Source: Torreya grandis (Eukaryota > Streptophyta > Pinopsida > Cupressales > Taxaceae). From it: 64,000 nt of DNA. The stretch covers positions 186,001 through 250,000 of the forward strand of contig JARHVA010008411.1 in assembly GCA_037957365.1 (NCBI GenBank), in the 5' to 3' direction. This document shows positions 1 through 13,870 of the stretch, in pieces. A program made the position numbers and the translations under genes. The notes under the pieces are model-generated. The model worked only from the letters and a program-made list of their open reading frames with translations. It was not told the DNA's origin and ran no database searches. Position 1 is the stretch's first letter. Every line of letters starts with the position of its first letter.

Positions 1-1440
1 TTTAGAGGAAATTCACATGATAACCTCGGTCCCCAATGAGTATGTACAGGATGCATTAAAAATACTATCCATTGCATATGATTCTAATGATGAATAAACA
101 AAGGTTAAAGAGACAATGTAATAAAAGGGGAAGGAAGTTCTATACTTAGTCCTTGTGGATACCCCCAAAAGGAAGATTGAGCTGGCTATTGTTCCTAGAT
201 CCAAGAAACCCAAAGTGACCACTCCTCAATTGGGTGAAGTTAATCTATTTAGTGAAGAATACTTGATATATGGTCCATCTATTCTAGAGTAGTTCATTTA
301 TGGACCTAGATTTTAAAAAGTCCCTACTAGACATCATCCTTGGGATATGATGCATGCCATCAATATCCATGTGCATGAAGATCTCACACCATGGATTGTG
401 GATCTATAAAAGGAAGATGAAATAAGATTGACTACCCCAGGTCAATCAATTAGAGCATAAGTAGATATCTTAGCTCTTGAAGGAACTCAATCCAAACTTG
501 GAGTCAAGTTTAACTGAAATACTACTAGTTTGATGAGGGTGACTGGGAAACTATCATCTAGGGTGGTAAATAAATGACCTATCAAAATGTATAACCCTTG
601 GATATTCTGACCCAAGTAGGAACATAGATGCCTAGAAAAATCATATCTTTGAACATGACCCCTTAAAACTAGCCCAAGCTCAAATAGAACAATTAAAAGT
701 TATCCTTAAAGGTATATAAAATAAAAAGAAGAAATTGTAAGAACAAGTCGTAATGTTAATTCTAAAGGCAATGATCAAAATGTTTGAGGAGACTCTATTT
801 GACATGTTTAATTCTTTAAATTTAATAGAGTCTAGTAGAGTGTGGTGAGCCAACAAGGAATAGTGTCCATGAGCCTAGGTCACTAGTGGAAAATATTAAG
901 TAACAAAGTAAAGTATTTGATGAACATCTTGACAGAGGATCAAATTTCTAATTTTTAAAACAATCGGCTTGCTCATCTAAATATAACCATGGAATTATTG
1001 GTAGATAAGATCAAGAGTTTGAGCAAGTGGTCTAAGGGATAGAAATTATTTTTAAGGATGGAAAATAGTTGGAAAGTAGGATAGAGCATGATCACTGACT
1101 GAACTTCACTCAGCCCTATGGGTCTAATTACTAATGAAGATTTCAAGCTTAGGGCTACCTAGATCATATAAGAAGTGATAAACAAGAGCCAAGGAAAGAT
1201 AAGGGTAAATAACAACATGGTCATGGACATGATTATAACTATAAAAGAGAATATTGTAGAGGCTATCAACATAAATGAAACATTAAAAAAAGATGAAAAA
1301 GGCCTAGTGGATTAGGAAGATGAACTCTTCATGGAGTTTGTTGTCAATCTGAAGCTAATTAATGATCATCATAGAAGAGCAATGAATATTCTTCAACAAA
1401 AATATGGGACTAGAGTAACAAGAAGGCCTCAAAGTTGAAA
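1..1440 (+). pseudogene. Decayed ORF remnant, probably retroelement-derived
   Basis: The plus strand reads as a protein-like, lysine- and glutamate-rich stretch across three frames, broken by many TAA and TAG codons. Readable pieces include KRKIELAIVPRSKKPK near 170 and a closing segment around 1370-1437 ending in KYGTRVTRRPQS before a TGA. No gag, protease, RT or integrase motif is visible. The style (charged, stop-ridden, followed by LTR-like AT-rich DNA) resembles the ORF of unknown function at the 3' end of family A further right, but I could not align the two convincingly. It begins before the window. Function unknown. Confidence 0.35.
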
Positions 1441-3295
1441 TTGTTGATTAAAGCATATTCTTTTTATAACTAAACATGTATATATTTTAAATATGAATTT
1501 TAGTTTGTAAAGATGTTCAAATTTTAAAGCACAACACCTGTCGGTTAGTTCTTTAGAAAATGTCTTTCTCTACATGGTTGTAAAGGACAACTACACAATT
1601 ATAATTTTACATAACTAATTGAAATACCTCCTTACTTTTCTATATAAGGGTTATTGTCAATTGTAAAAAAGGAGGGACTTTTTTGAGAAAAAATACTTTG
1701 TGCTAATTTTAGATCATTTTAATGCAAGAGGATAACTATGAAAATATTGTCTCATTTGTGTGTGTCAATTATTATTATGGATTTTCTCTCTCTCTTTTTT
1801 AGTTTATATTTTAGATTTAAATGGTTCTCATTAATTTTGAATGTGCACTTCTAAATGTATAGATTTCAATTTGTGTAACGTATAGATTGATTAAAATTTC
1901 TTAGGTTCATTTCATTTTCTTTGTTCTTCTCATAGATGTGCTAATTTTATTTAATTTTAGGTTAAATATCTAAGTGAATCTAGTTCTTATGTGCATTCTT
2001 TGACTTCCTTAGATGTTTGAAAGATGTGTGGTGGGATTTGAGCTTATGTTATTTCATACTATACATTGGTTTTAAGTGTACATTTGGATGATATTTAAAT
2101 TTTGTCATTATGTCTAGAGTGAATATTAGCAACATAAATATGTTACTTCTATACCCTACCCTTCCTTTTGCCTATTTTTTGGCCAATTCACTTTAGAATA
2201 ACTTCATTATAAATATTCACTTTAGCTTAGGATTTAGACTTAGTTCATTTAACATAATTGATTTTAATTAGTCAGGATTGCTTTCATTTTCATAAAAATT
2301 AGCTATTAGGCCATGGTTTCTCTCAACAACCAAATATTATACTTTTTTTGAAATAGTTCGCTTGTTCTATCATTATTCCACCATAGATAAAAATATTATC
2401 ACAACCTGTAAGTCATACATTATATTCTCTAATTCAAAAATGAGTAGTCTTTTTTAAACACTTAAAAAAACCTATGATACACTTACATGCATCAAAAGTG
2501 TTGAGGGGATCTACTACATAGCTATTACATTAGGAGGCTACATTCTGTGTGATCTTTCCAATGCACTAAGAGAGTTATTCTACACAATCTATGTTTTTGT
2601 ATTTCCTATTTTTATCTATTTGGTTTCAATAAATCATAAAACCTTCAAAGACTTATGAATTAAGGTTATTAAAATTTTATTACCCCATCGATGTACTTTT
2701 TGTGAAAATGGACCTTCCTATATACTATCTGCCTATCCTTCTAGTTGAAAATTTTTACTAGAATATAACAAAATGGGCTATAGGGACATGTACTCTTCTA
2801 GTGAATGATTCTTTCATATGATTTCTTCTCTTTCAAAGATTGAACTTTTAATTACTCTAAGACTTTATTCCACTTCTTTCCTTAATACTTCATGTCCTTC
2901 TATTAATACCCATTCTTGTATATACACACTACATCTATCATCTAATTGATCTACCTCTACACTATTCTCATCTTCATCTTTGAACATCTCTTCTTCCTCT
3001 CACTATTTGTCACTTGTTTCTTTCTAATGGAATTCATCTTCATCTTTCTTCATCCCTCATTCTTTATCTATTTATTCTCGTTCATCATTTCTTCCTAATT
3101 TTTCTTCACTTGTTTTATTACTAATCTTAACTCTACTCATAACTACCTGGGTATTTTCTATTTAATCCATCTATTTTGTTATCATAATTCATGTTCTAAA
3201 TCTAAAATCTTGTTCTAACCCTTATTCCATAATGTTTACATTTAAGATTCAGGTCCAAGCCTTATCTTCTCATCCTCTCATCATTCACTTTCATG

Positions 3296-3296
<1 letters not shown>
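1441..3296. other. AT-rich stretch, possible old LTR
   Basis: No coding content. It directly follows the end of the decayed ORF, where an LTR would be expected. It contains a TATA-like CTATATAAG at about 1641-1649 and a pyrimidine-rich run near 1785-1800. No second copy is visible in the window, so LTR borders cannot be set. The part from about 2800 to 3296 is rich in CTT/TCT triplets without clear periodicity. Confidence 0.25.
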
Positions 3297-4883
<1,587 letters not shown>

Positions 4884-6197
4884 AATATTTGTTATCAAAT
4901 AAAACTCAGGGTAAAGAGACCATAGAATCCATCCATGGAGATAAAAAGTAGATAGGCACAACCTTCAATTGAAGGTGAGCTAATTTATGATGTAGACCAA
5001 GAGGATATACAATAATCTAAGGTATTGAGCTTGAAAGGATTGAAATCAAAGGCACCCATTAGTGGTGACCAATCAAGTAAGGGTGATCTATTCACTATTC
5101 CACAGGGACTTTCTCTTCTTATGCCATTACCAATTGTTTCCTCTATGTCATTACCATTTTTATCTATATTTACTCCTATGTCAACATTACCTACTTAGCC
5201 TATTTTTATTATCCCAGCCATTAATATAGAAACTACTCCTTAAATAACCACCTCTACTTCCATAGACATATACCAACCCATTAACCATGTGGTATCCTTT
5301 TATACTCAATTGGATTCATCACTACCCTCATCAAGAGTAGTAAAAACCATGACAATGGTGGAAACAAAGAGATCCCCTAAGAATAAACTTGTATATATTA
5401 TGCATCCCATACCACATTTAGGGAATGTTTATTAATATAACATAATTTGTCTCTCAATTACTAAGCCAACCACTAAGCCTTAAAAGGATACACAAATAGA
5501 AGACCAAAAATTTCATTTGTCAAAGCTAACTCTTCTATATTGGGCCAAAGAGTTAGGATCATCAGATTCTAAGAGGCCAAATTTGAAGGCCACCAAGCTT
5601 CATAATATGAGCTCACTCTTTAAAAAAATAATAGCCTTAGTTCAAATGTTAAGGAAGAGGAAGATAGAGTATAACAGTGGTAGAGCCCTAATTATGAAAG
5701 AAAGAGAAGAGATTTATTATCTTTCAAAAACCCAAAATAAAAAGAAGGGTTAGCCCCCCTACATTGAGGACCTCCAATCCTACATGGATACCCATACTAA
5801 AGAAGTAATGGTCATTCATGAGGGAATAAAAAAGGCTAGAAACAAATTGGAAGAATATTTGGAAACTCTTAGATAGAAACAAAAGGTAATCTATATTCCC
5901 TCTAGCATATATCAAGATGTATAGAGTGTGGCATTAATATTTGGAGATGAAGATGTGTAGAGTGTGGAATTAATATTCATAGATCAAGATGTGTAGACTA
6001 TGGAATTGATATTATATGAAATTTTGGATACCATTTATTATTTGAAAGTGCAATTGAATCCACATGTATCCTCAATAAAAAATTGTTTAAACTTCTAAAA
6101 GAAGATGAGAATAGATTAAATTTCTTGGTATTGTATACTCCTAATAAGGCATTCAACCATTTAAATTTGATGAAACCTTTGGAGGCAAAAAAATAAT

Positions 6198-6236
<39 letters not shown>

Positions 6237-6984
6237 TAATGATTTAATAAGCCTAGGATTGGTTAACTTTTATCAATGATTTAGTTACTAATCTTACTGA
6301 ATAATAAAATCACGTAGTAAATTTTTTGGATGAGCTAGAATTCACAAGAGCATGAGGTAATAGTGGGAAGCTAGTAGCTCAAACTATTTTTGACCAAATG
6401 AAACAACAAGATTTATAAATTTTCAAGAAAATTTTACAAGGACTCACATTAGAGGATATTGAAGTGAACTGAGTTCAATAAGGTAGAATAAAACTAAAGT
6501 GGAAGTCTTTTAGGTAGGCTTCTAGGCTACCAAGATTAAGCATGCAAGGCTAGTAGAATAGGCAAAAGAGGTAACCAAACATCCTCTCCTTGATATGATA
6601 TTAATATTGGTGAAACATGTGAAAGTATATAAACATTATCAAGAGTTGAAGGCCAATAAAAAAGCATCCTAGTACCACCTACCAGTTCCTCATCTTAGAC
6701 TCCACCTAATGTGGTAGTTACAACAATGTTATCAAATTTAGTCCTTCTTAGATCAACAAGAACATTATATCTACCTCTCATATTATCTCTATTCATAACT
6801 CCAAATAAATATACCAGTTTATCCCTATCCATAACTTTGGTTACCACATCTGGTATAAAAATTAGTTTAACTCTAGTCACTAGCTCAACTTTGGTTACAC
6901 TTATAGTTCCAACAATAACAATGAGAAGTGTCAAGTAAGATCCAAGTCAACCTTAGTTAAAGGATATTTCTATATATTTTTTCA
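4884..6984 (+). pseudogene. Family A 3' internal region, ORF of unknown function (left copy)
   Basis: This matches 29245-29879 at two places: 4884-5170 with 29245-29500, and about 6640-6984 with 29540-29879. The right copy lacks about 1.4 kb between them. The plus strand shows a degraded protein. The clearest piece, 5517-5753, is Lys/Glu-rich and probably helical or coiled-coil (KERE, KTQNKKKG). The last part, 6700-6938, is Thr/Ser/Leu-rich. It lies immediately 5' of an LTR of the same family, so it is the 3' end of an element whose left part is missing. In family A this position, after integrase and before the 3' LTR, holds an extra ORF. Its role is unknown, and I see no envelope-type signal or clear membrane segment. 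Confidence 0.6.
6200..6234. repeat. (AT)n microsatellite
   Basis: Uninterrupted AT run of about 17 units inside the decayed family A ORF. Confidence 0.95.
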
Positions 6985-8078
6985 TGTAATTATTACAAAT
7001 GGCTAGATAATTATTGTTACATGCATGTTGTAATTAAATGAATTATTTTATGAGCTTGCACATGTTACATGTCTAATGTAATCTATAAATTATACCACAT
7101 AATTTTGTATTGAACTAGAACTTATGGTCTAGTTATTATGATGTAATACAAGTTATTTATAAACTTGGAGGATAAGGATGTCCCTTCACCAAGTCCTTTA
7201 AATACATGTAAAACCCTCTTTTCAAAGGGTTTAAGTTTTTTATCAATATATAGGAAGAATTTTAGTGATTGATTGTCATGCAACTATGTTTGTTATTTAT
7301 TATTTATTATTCCCTTTCTATGTTACTAAAACTTAGTTTCTTTACTTATATCAATTCAATAATTTTAAAGTGTGCTAATTCTACAAATGAATCTAATTTT
7401 TTTTATTGATGAATATTGATCTTGGATGTGAAACAACAATTGAGGGTTGGTAAATTTCATTGGTTTAAGCAATTACTATAGATTAAATTGATAATCTATT
7501 GTGTGTAGAAGTATTTCCTTTGCTATATCATCTAGAATTATTTTATAGCTACTCTAGATAAATTTCTAGTTGGAAATGTAACCTCTCAAATAAGGGTGTG
7601 CAACAATAACCATAAGGAAAACAACCTTCAGTTGAGATCATTAAGATTACTATACTTATTTTACTAGACTACTAACCATGCTTATTCATGAGTGTGTAAT
7701 CACTATAAGTGGTAAGCATTGGTAATGAAAATATATGTCCACCAAAGTAACAGTCTTAAAAATGACCTTTAAAGAAAACATAGCCTTATTTTCTACCTTA
7801 CCCTTCTTTCTCCTTTTTGAGTTTATTTTAGATCTACCCACCATTGAATAATTATCTATACAACTAACGTAGTGTTTACTTTCTACTATATTTCATGCAT
7901 ATATCGACAAATTTGGTTTAAAAACTTACAATTTCAACCTATTATTCCATCACCTAGTTGTTTTAACCACATACTTAGAACTCATGCCTTAGACTGGAAC
8001 CTCATTCCATAGAGATCCCAAAATCTTAAAGGCTACCTTATTTAACCTTTTGTGGTGTGCATAAATTCCACATCAATA
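6985..8078 (+). mobile_element. Family A LTR, left copy
   Basis: Similar along its length to 29880-30975; shared blocks include the AATACATGTAAAACCC region near 7200 and the TTCCATCACCTAGTTGTTTT region near 7945. It starts TGTAATTATTACA, a small palindrome, and ends near TCAATA; the right copy ends TCAACA. A primer-binding-like site follows 12 bp later, which supports the right edge. The left edge rests only on the TG start and on equal length in both copies, because internal sequence precedes both. No polypurine tract is seen upstream. Confidence 0.6.
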
Positions 8079-8090
8079 CATAACAAAATC

Positions 8091-8107
8091 TGGTGCTAGA
8101 AGGAAGG
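8091..8107 (+). promoter_or_regulatory. Primer-binding site of family A
   Basis: TGGTGCTAGAAGGAAGG lies just after the LTR end. It begins with TGG, the complement of tRNA 3' CCA, as plant LTR-element primer-binding sites do. I cannot name the tRNA with confidence. Confidence 0.55.
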
Positions 8108-9650
8108 CACACTTTTGTGTTTTATTAGTAGTAGAAGTAAGTCACCATGTAGAGTTGCACTAGAGACACTTAGGAGAGTAACAAGATCTAGAGCCTAAGA
8201 TAGCCTTTTTATTTCACTGTTATCAAATCCTAAGAGGCCTATACCAATACCTATCATCCCTAAAGCACATTGAACCAAGATACCTTCCCCTATAATAATC
8301 ATCCCACTTATTAATCTTCCCATTTCTCAACCTTAGTTAATCAAATCTGTTATTACCATCTATAGAGACCAACATGATCTACCAAGGAATTAGAGAAGTA
8401 GTTGCCTAACTTCTCCCCCTCAAATAAGAGGATGATAAAATAACATATCAAATATTTAAATGCCACTTTGAGACTAATGCATGTCAACCATGAAGAAGTA
8501 TCATGAAGGATATTCCAATTTACTCTACAAGTTTTTTCTTATGATTGCTATCTCAATTTACAATAAAATTCTATCACCTCATGAAATGAGTGCCAAATAC
8601 TTTCCTTATGCAATTTTTGCAAGTGACTATTCTAAGTAGTATGTATCAAAATTTAAATAGCATGAAGAGGGATACTAATGAATCAATCTAAGATTTCAAT
8701 TTAAAATTTCATAATATTTACACTTGATTTGATGCTACACATATGCCAAACATAGATTTAATTCTCAAAGTATACAATAACACTATGGATCTCATTACTA
8801 TAGTGTCTTTGTAAAGAGATTCTATATCCAATAATTTAGCTTTGATATTCCAAGAATATATTAATATCTACAAGAATCTCAATCCATAACTCAACCCTTA
8901 GAATTTAAGAGGGTAAATATTCAAAATGGACTCCCATCTTTGAATCTAATTCTACATGCTAATTAGAATGCCTCTACATTTAACCAAAATTAGTTGTACA
9001 CTATACCTCTCATGATGTAGAAAACAAAAAATTAGAATTATAGGTTCTTGAATAATAAAGAATAAAAAAATGGTAATCAACAAAACTAGTAAAATCAACA
9101 TCTAGATAACACCAATGAAGCAATCACTAAGGGTTCTGACAAAGTTAAATTGGATTTTATACAAAGAATGGTCTAAAAGTTGAGCAATGACTTCCTAAAT
9201 ATGTAAAAAGGGATGGGTAATAGCACCAATTAGAATTATAATTAAAATTATAAATTTTCAAGATATAATAGCCCACCTACAATGTAGAATAATAATAGTC
9301 TAATAAGCTTCCAAAAATTAATATCATGAGGTCAACTTTGTCTAATTGGTTAAGGTTCAAAACACATCACAACATGGTGAATTGGACTATGTAGAGTTTT
9401 TTGGAACCTTTGAAATCATGCAAATGGAAATGATTAGACAAGATCAAATGGTGAATCCTCCAGATCTCCCTTATGAATTTGACCCTTCAAGTTTAGATAT
9501 GGTCTTTGAAACTTATGAGTCTCCCTTCCCAAGTGAAGATGACAATGTTCTAGAGGATAATTTTGATGATGTACAAGAATTTTAGTAGTTTAACAAGAAA
9601 AATTAAAATATAATAAATAGACAACCTCTCACCAATTCTAATCCTCTAAA
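8108..9650 (+). pseudogene. gag: Family A gag remnant
   Basis: By position, between the primer-binding site and protease, this is the nucleocapsid/capsid polyprotein gene. The plus strand gives a gag-like reading with many stops and frame changes. The longest surviving piece, 9346-9585, is acidic (many D and E, with PFPSEDDN) and ends at a TAG, like the acidic linker often found between capsid and protease. I do not see an intact CCHC zinc knuckle. The gag call is by order and general character more than by motif. Confidence 0.5.
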
Positions 9651-9879
9651 TACTATAGTTTTTCCCCCAAATCCTAAACATGATAATAATCCTCCTCCCC
9701 CAAAAGGGAATAATTAGCCTCAACATAGAGAAGAACATAGTAAGGGAGGATATAAAATAATTGAGGATATGAAGAAGATTAAGGCCAATATGACTCTTTA
9801 TTAGCTACCATAAATCATAGAGCAAAAATATCTCTTATGAAAGTCTATCATAGGAAAGTCTATTGTAGAAAAGTACAAA

Positions 9880-10200
9880 ATAGCTAACACAAATGTTATA
9901 TACAAAATCAAGCCTTAGGTATCTCCATTTTTGTTAACCATTCAAGTGTTTAGAAAGAATATACATAATTGTTTGGTAGATTCTAGGGCTTTAGCTACTA
10001 TGATTCCAACCTCCATTTGCCAAAATTTTGGTTTGTGGTGATAGTAGTGCCTATTTTAGGATAACTTAATGATGTAAAAATATAGGTTGCATCAAAACCT
10101 TGAGTACAAATGACTATTTACATACTAATAATAGATATTTATGAGGGATATAGGCTACTATTAAGTAGATATTTGTCAAAGAAATTAAATGGATATCTTT
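9880..10200 (+). pseudogene. Family A aspartic protease remnant
   Basis: Retropepsin would cut the gag-pol polyprotein. Around 9971-10005 the plus strand reads VDSRALATMIP. This matches the retropepsin active-site block, normally D-S/T-G-A followed by hydrophobic residues and P. The Asp is present, but the following Gly is Arg. A stop (TAG) and frame changes follow. It lies between the acidic gag tail and the upstream RNase H. Confidence 0.6.
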
Positions 10201-10404
10201 CAATATACTTCTCTCATATTTGGATACCATGGATACTCATTACCAACATGACAAGATCAATTGAGAGCCAAGAATGAAGCATCTATTATAGAGTAAAATA
10301 TCACCATTGAATAAATAAGGTATATGTCTCCTAGTATTGGAATTTATACATTTACTACGAAGCATGAAACATAAAAATAAATTTATGGCCCTTTCCAATT
10401 ACGG

Positions 10405-10790
10405 ACCCTCCATTTTGATGAATAAATATCAAAACAAGGACTAGGTGTTGGTATCAAGTTGGTTGACCCACAAGGAAAAAATACCTTGTAGCTTTTAGGA
10501 TCCAATTTTTATGCACTAATAATAGAGTAGAGTATGAGGGTCTAATTTTGGGATTATAGTTTCCCCTCAAAAATAGTGTTAAGAAAAAACTAATATATGA
10601 AGACTCAGAATTGGTGATTAACTATGTGAAGAATAAGTACCAATGCTAATTGTCATATTTATAGAAGTACAAGTATAGATCTATTATTTAATTGAGTCAT
10701 TTAAGGCATTCAATGTAGTGGCTATTATAAGAGAACAAAAACAAGATACTGATTCACTAGTCACTTCACCAATAAATTTGGCACACCTAT
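10405..10790 (+). pseudogene. Family A extra RNase H, upstream of RT
   Basis: RNase H degrades the RNA strand of RNA/DNA hybrids. Despite two frame changes the fold's landmarks are readable in order: FDE near 10410 (first Asp), GVGIKLVDPQGK at 10445-10480, TNNRVEYEGLILGL near 10515-10557 (catalytic Glu), EDSELVINYVKNK near 10598-10636 (second Asp), and REQKQDTDSL near 10731-10760 (possible last Asp). These fit the four acidic positions of the cellular/archaeal-like RNase H type. Ordinary Ty3/gypsy order places RNase H after RT, and that domain is also present here (22480-22900). This one sits between protease and RT, as in families B and C. Confidence 0.72.
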
Positions 10791-11261
10791 TGGAGTCAAA
10801 AGTGTAGAAGTTATTTATCAAATTAGTACCTTGTTAGTCAATGCCAGATAATGTTCAAATTTTTTTGAAGTATTTGATGATGACTAGAAAATCATCTAGT
10901 TTTTGATAAATTCAAGATATTTTGAGTCTTAGATAATTGATGATGAGGAAAGAAGCAATAGGTACAATGAAAAATTGAGTGAAAAGGATGTCATACAACT
11001 GAAGTAAAATTGTCTTCCATTAGGGATCATTGCCTTAGAGAGAGCCTTTGATATATAACCTCAAGTGTAGAAATAAAGATAAATCAAAGTTAATGAATTT
11101 AAGTTCAGCTTAGAAAATGTGGGTGATGAGAAAAACACACACCTCATTAATAGAAGCTTAAGTTTCACCCTAGATGAAAAGCAAAATGTCAAGTAACTAA
11201 TAATTAAGTATAAATATGTAATTTAATGGACCTATGACAATTTATGTATATTTAATCCTAA

Positions 11262-12097
11262 GTCATAACACATAATTCCAGTCAATCTAGATCACAAACC
11301 ATCTAGGGAGAGGTAAATATTGGATAATCCTATCCTAGAACTATTGATATAGAAAGAATTAGAGAAGTTCTTAAGTGATTCAATAGTTTTTCCTAGTAGA
11401 CATTCAACTTGGGTGGCTAATCTAGTAGTTAGGAATAAGTGTGGAGAAATGAAGTTGTGCATCAATTTTAGAAACCTTAACAAAGCTTCTAAGAAAAACA
11501 ATAACCCTCTACCATACTTAGTTGAGGTGATAAAAACTGTGAATGGTTCTATAATGATGTCTTTCTTAGACGTATTTTGAATATATAATCAATTATTGGT
11601 AGAATTATAAGATACGATGAAAATTGCATTTAGAACAAAATGGGGAGCTTATGCATACAAGTGAATGTCATTTGGGTTGATCAATGATAGATCTACTTTC
11701 TCAAGACTGATGGATCAATCATTGTAGAGATTGATAGGTAAATTCATATTTATATACATGGACAATCTCATTGTTTTATCAAAAGATAGTGCTAATCATA
11801 TTGACCATCTTTAGTCCATTTTTGAAAGGTACATGAAGTTCAATATCTCAATGAACCCCAAGAAGAGTATATTTGGCATTATTGAAGCCAATCTATTGGG
11901 ACACATTATCATGAAATACGAGATCACCATTGACCCAAATATAATACAAGGGATTTCAAAAATAATATTTCCAAACAAAAAATTGAGTTCAAGTCCTTCT
12001 TTGGGAAGATAATTTTCATAAGTAAATTCATATCAAGATTTTTAGAAATTATTAGACCCTTGAATGCACTGATCAAATGGGACATTAAAGTGGAGTG
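11262..12097 (+). pseudogene. Family A reverse transcriptase, first copy, cut by element B
   Basis: Readable RT landmarks on the plus strand are the N-terminal block ending in STWVANLVVRNKCGEMKLCI (about 11403-11465), FRNLNKASKK, MSFLDVF at 11559-11580 (first catalytic Asp), the MSFGLIND region near 11667, and IYMDNLIVLSK at about 11752-11785. The last is the YxDD box, but it reads YMDN, so the second Asp is lost. The thumb follows (NPKKSIFGII, about 11850-11885). The sequence stops at 12097, where B is inserted, and resumes at 20495. The second copy at 21656 also reads YMDN. Confidence 0.82.
12093..12097. repeat. Target-site duplication of element B, left
   Basis: GAGTG directly precedes the TG of the left LTR and is repeated directly after the right LTR (20495-20499). 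The uninterrupted paralogue at about 22490-22495 shows the empty-site context TTGGAGTGGAAA. Confidence 0.93.
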
Positions 12098-12257
12098 TGT
12101 TGGGTGAATATTTTGTCAATCATCTATCTGATTGAACAAAATAGGTCTTATCATCCATAGCAAAGGAGATTGGTCAACCCAGTGTGCAGGTTTACTACAT
12201 CAAAGGTGGACAAATCTCTCCTCTCATCAAGGGGAGGTTCCCTATGAATATGCAGGA

Positions 12258-12277
12258 GATATATACTATATATATAA
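12258..12277 (-). promoter_or_regulatory. TATA box of element B LTR
   Basis: On the minus strand this reads as an alternating CTTATATATATAG followed by TATATAT. It lies about 160 bp before the LTR 3' end, the usual U3/R position, which supports minus-strand transcription. The same box is at 18301-18317 in the other LTR. Confidence 0.6.
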
Positions 12278-12311
12278 GTAGAAAAAAACACTCAAGGGTA
12301 GGATACACCAT

Positions 12312-12335
12312 CCATCTCTCTTTTTTTAGAGATGG
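12312..12335. promoter_or_regulatory. Short hairpin 1 in element B LTR
   Basis: CCATCTCT and AGAGATGG form an 8-bp stem around a C plus seven-T loop. It is preserved at 18352-18375 in the other LTR. Confidence 0.6.
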
Positions 12336-12378
12336 TGTTTACAGTCAAAGGAGAAAATCTAGGTGGAAACACTGAAGG

Positions 12379-12400
12379 CACTTCTCTTCTTTTAGAAGTG
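12379..12400. promoter_or_regulatory. Short hairpin 2 in element B LTR
   Basis: CACTTCT and AGAAGTG form a 7-bp stem around an 8-nt pyrimidine loop, 43 bp from hairpin 1. The copy in the other LTR (18420-18440) keeps six pairs. Confidence 0.55.
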
Positions 12401-13658
12401 GTCTTACAACAAATAACTGGAATTCTTTTTGGTGGGTAACAAGTAATTGGTAACAAAAGGGTGTAGTAACCAGCAGGATGAAATAGAACAAAAAGTTTCC
12501 ACCTCAATTACACAAAGAGTAAAACACAAAGGATAATGATGGCACAAAGTTGTCCCAAAATCCTCAACACAGAAAATAACTAAAAACACACACTAAAAAC
12601 AACTATAACAGCATAAAGTCTAAAATTAGCTAACTTCTAGACCTCTTCCTTTTCACTTCTACTAGACCTTCCTATTAAAATAAATAAACAAGAATGCATC
12701 TAGAAGATAGATATAAGAACAATCTCCTAAAATGGCACAAGATATGGCAGCACAAAGTCTGCAAACAACTTGCTTTGTCATTCAGATAAAATAGAATGAA
12801 ATACAATCTAAGCTCAAAGTCTTAGTATTCTCCTTTCAATTGGGTAGAGTTTCACTTCTATAAAAATGAAAAGTCTCCCTTCATAATGAGATAAATTACA
12901 ATATATAGAAATCATGCAAGGCTTGGTGCTCTTTCCCATGGGATGGCCCATGCTGCAGTCAACATCTTCAATGCACCTTTAATTTTGTCTGTAGGGACCA
13001 TGCTTGGAATAGTGCATTGCCTTAATTATGGCATGTCCATTCATATAATATGACTCTTCTTGGGTCTGGATCATCTAGTCTATCCCCTCTAACATCTGCA
13101 CAACTGTCCATTTTGTCTTTACTCCAAAGGAGACTAATAGGTCATGCCTTCAATGTTTGCCAATCAAAATATCTACTTTGTAGACTATTCTAGCTACCAA
13201 AATAACTACTACATAAATGTTTTCCTCTTTGTCTCTTTTTTCTATGATTTGAGCTCCCAAGCTATCTTTTTAGTCTTGTTGGCTCCTTACATTCTTCTAT
13301 CAGTAGTTCTTCCCTTTGGCATTTTGGCCTTATGCATTCAAGTCTATGTTCCAGCTTTCAAAGATCAACAGCTATTTCATTTTTGTGAATTTGACATCTT
13401 CAAGCCTATCATGGTTAGGAAACCAATGGCTAGTTCATGGTGTTTAACTTTGATGTCTATGGGCTCGTCACTTTCCTTGATAATTCCTACTTTATTTTTT
13501 GATCCTTCTCAGAGGGGACTTGCCCTTCGAGGTCATAAGAAATGGTCTGCTTTGGGTCAGGGAGAGCCCCCCACAAGGGTATCTACCCTTTGAGTGGTCT
13601 TTGGATGGCCTTTAGACTTTAATTTCTTTAGTCAGCCTGTCTTGGTTCTTTTCCTTCA

Positions 13659-13870
13659 GATGAAAAGTCTAAAGGAATTACTTCGTAGTTTCTTCCACCA
13701 AGCTTTTGCTTTCCATTAGGCTTTCTCCCTAGGTGAATTTCTTTAGACAAAATGTCTAAAGGAATTCCTTTAGACATTTTGTCTAAAGAAATTCACCTAG
13801 GGAGAAAGCCTGATGGAAAGCAAAAGCTTGGTGGAAGAAACTACGAAGTAATTCCTTTAGACTTTTCATC
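13659..13870. repeat. 212-bp spacerless palindrome
   Basis: Arms 13659-13764 and 13765-13870 are reverse complements with one mismatch noticed (CCATTAGG against CCTGATGG). The centre is GGAATTCC. The left arm is ordinary LTR sequence with a counterpart near 19702-19805 in the other LTR; the right arm is the extra, inverted copy. Next to the centre lies a pre-existing small inverted repeat, CTTTAGACA-AAA-TGTCTAAAG. Confidence 0.93.

Noticed and set aside
12292..12589. Minus-strand ORFs in the B LTR (also 18332-18553)
   Set aside because: Similar frames exist in both LTRs only because the LTRs are copies; no protein motif, and they cover the hairpin and promoter region.
13144..13593. 149-residue hydrophobic plus-strand ORF
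   Set aside because: Lies within an LTR, antisense to element B, and the matching region of the sister LTR (about 19186) has a stop after a few codons.
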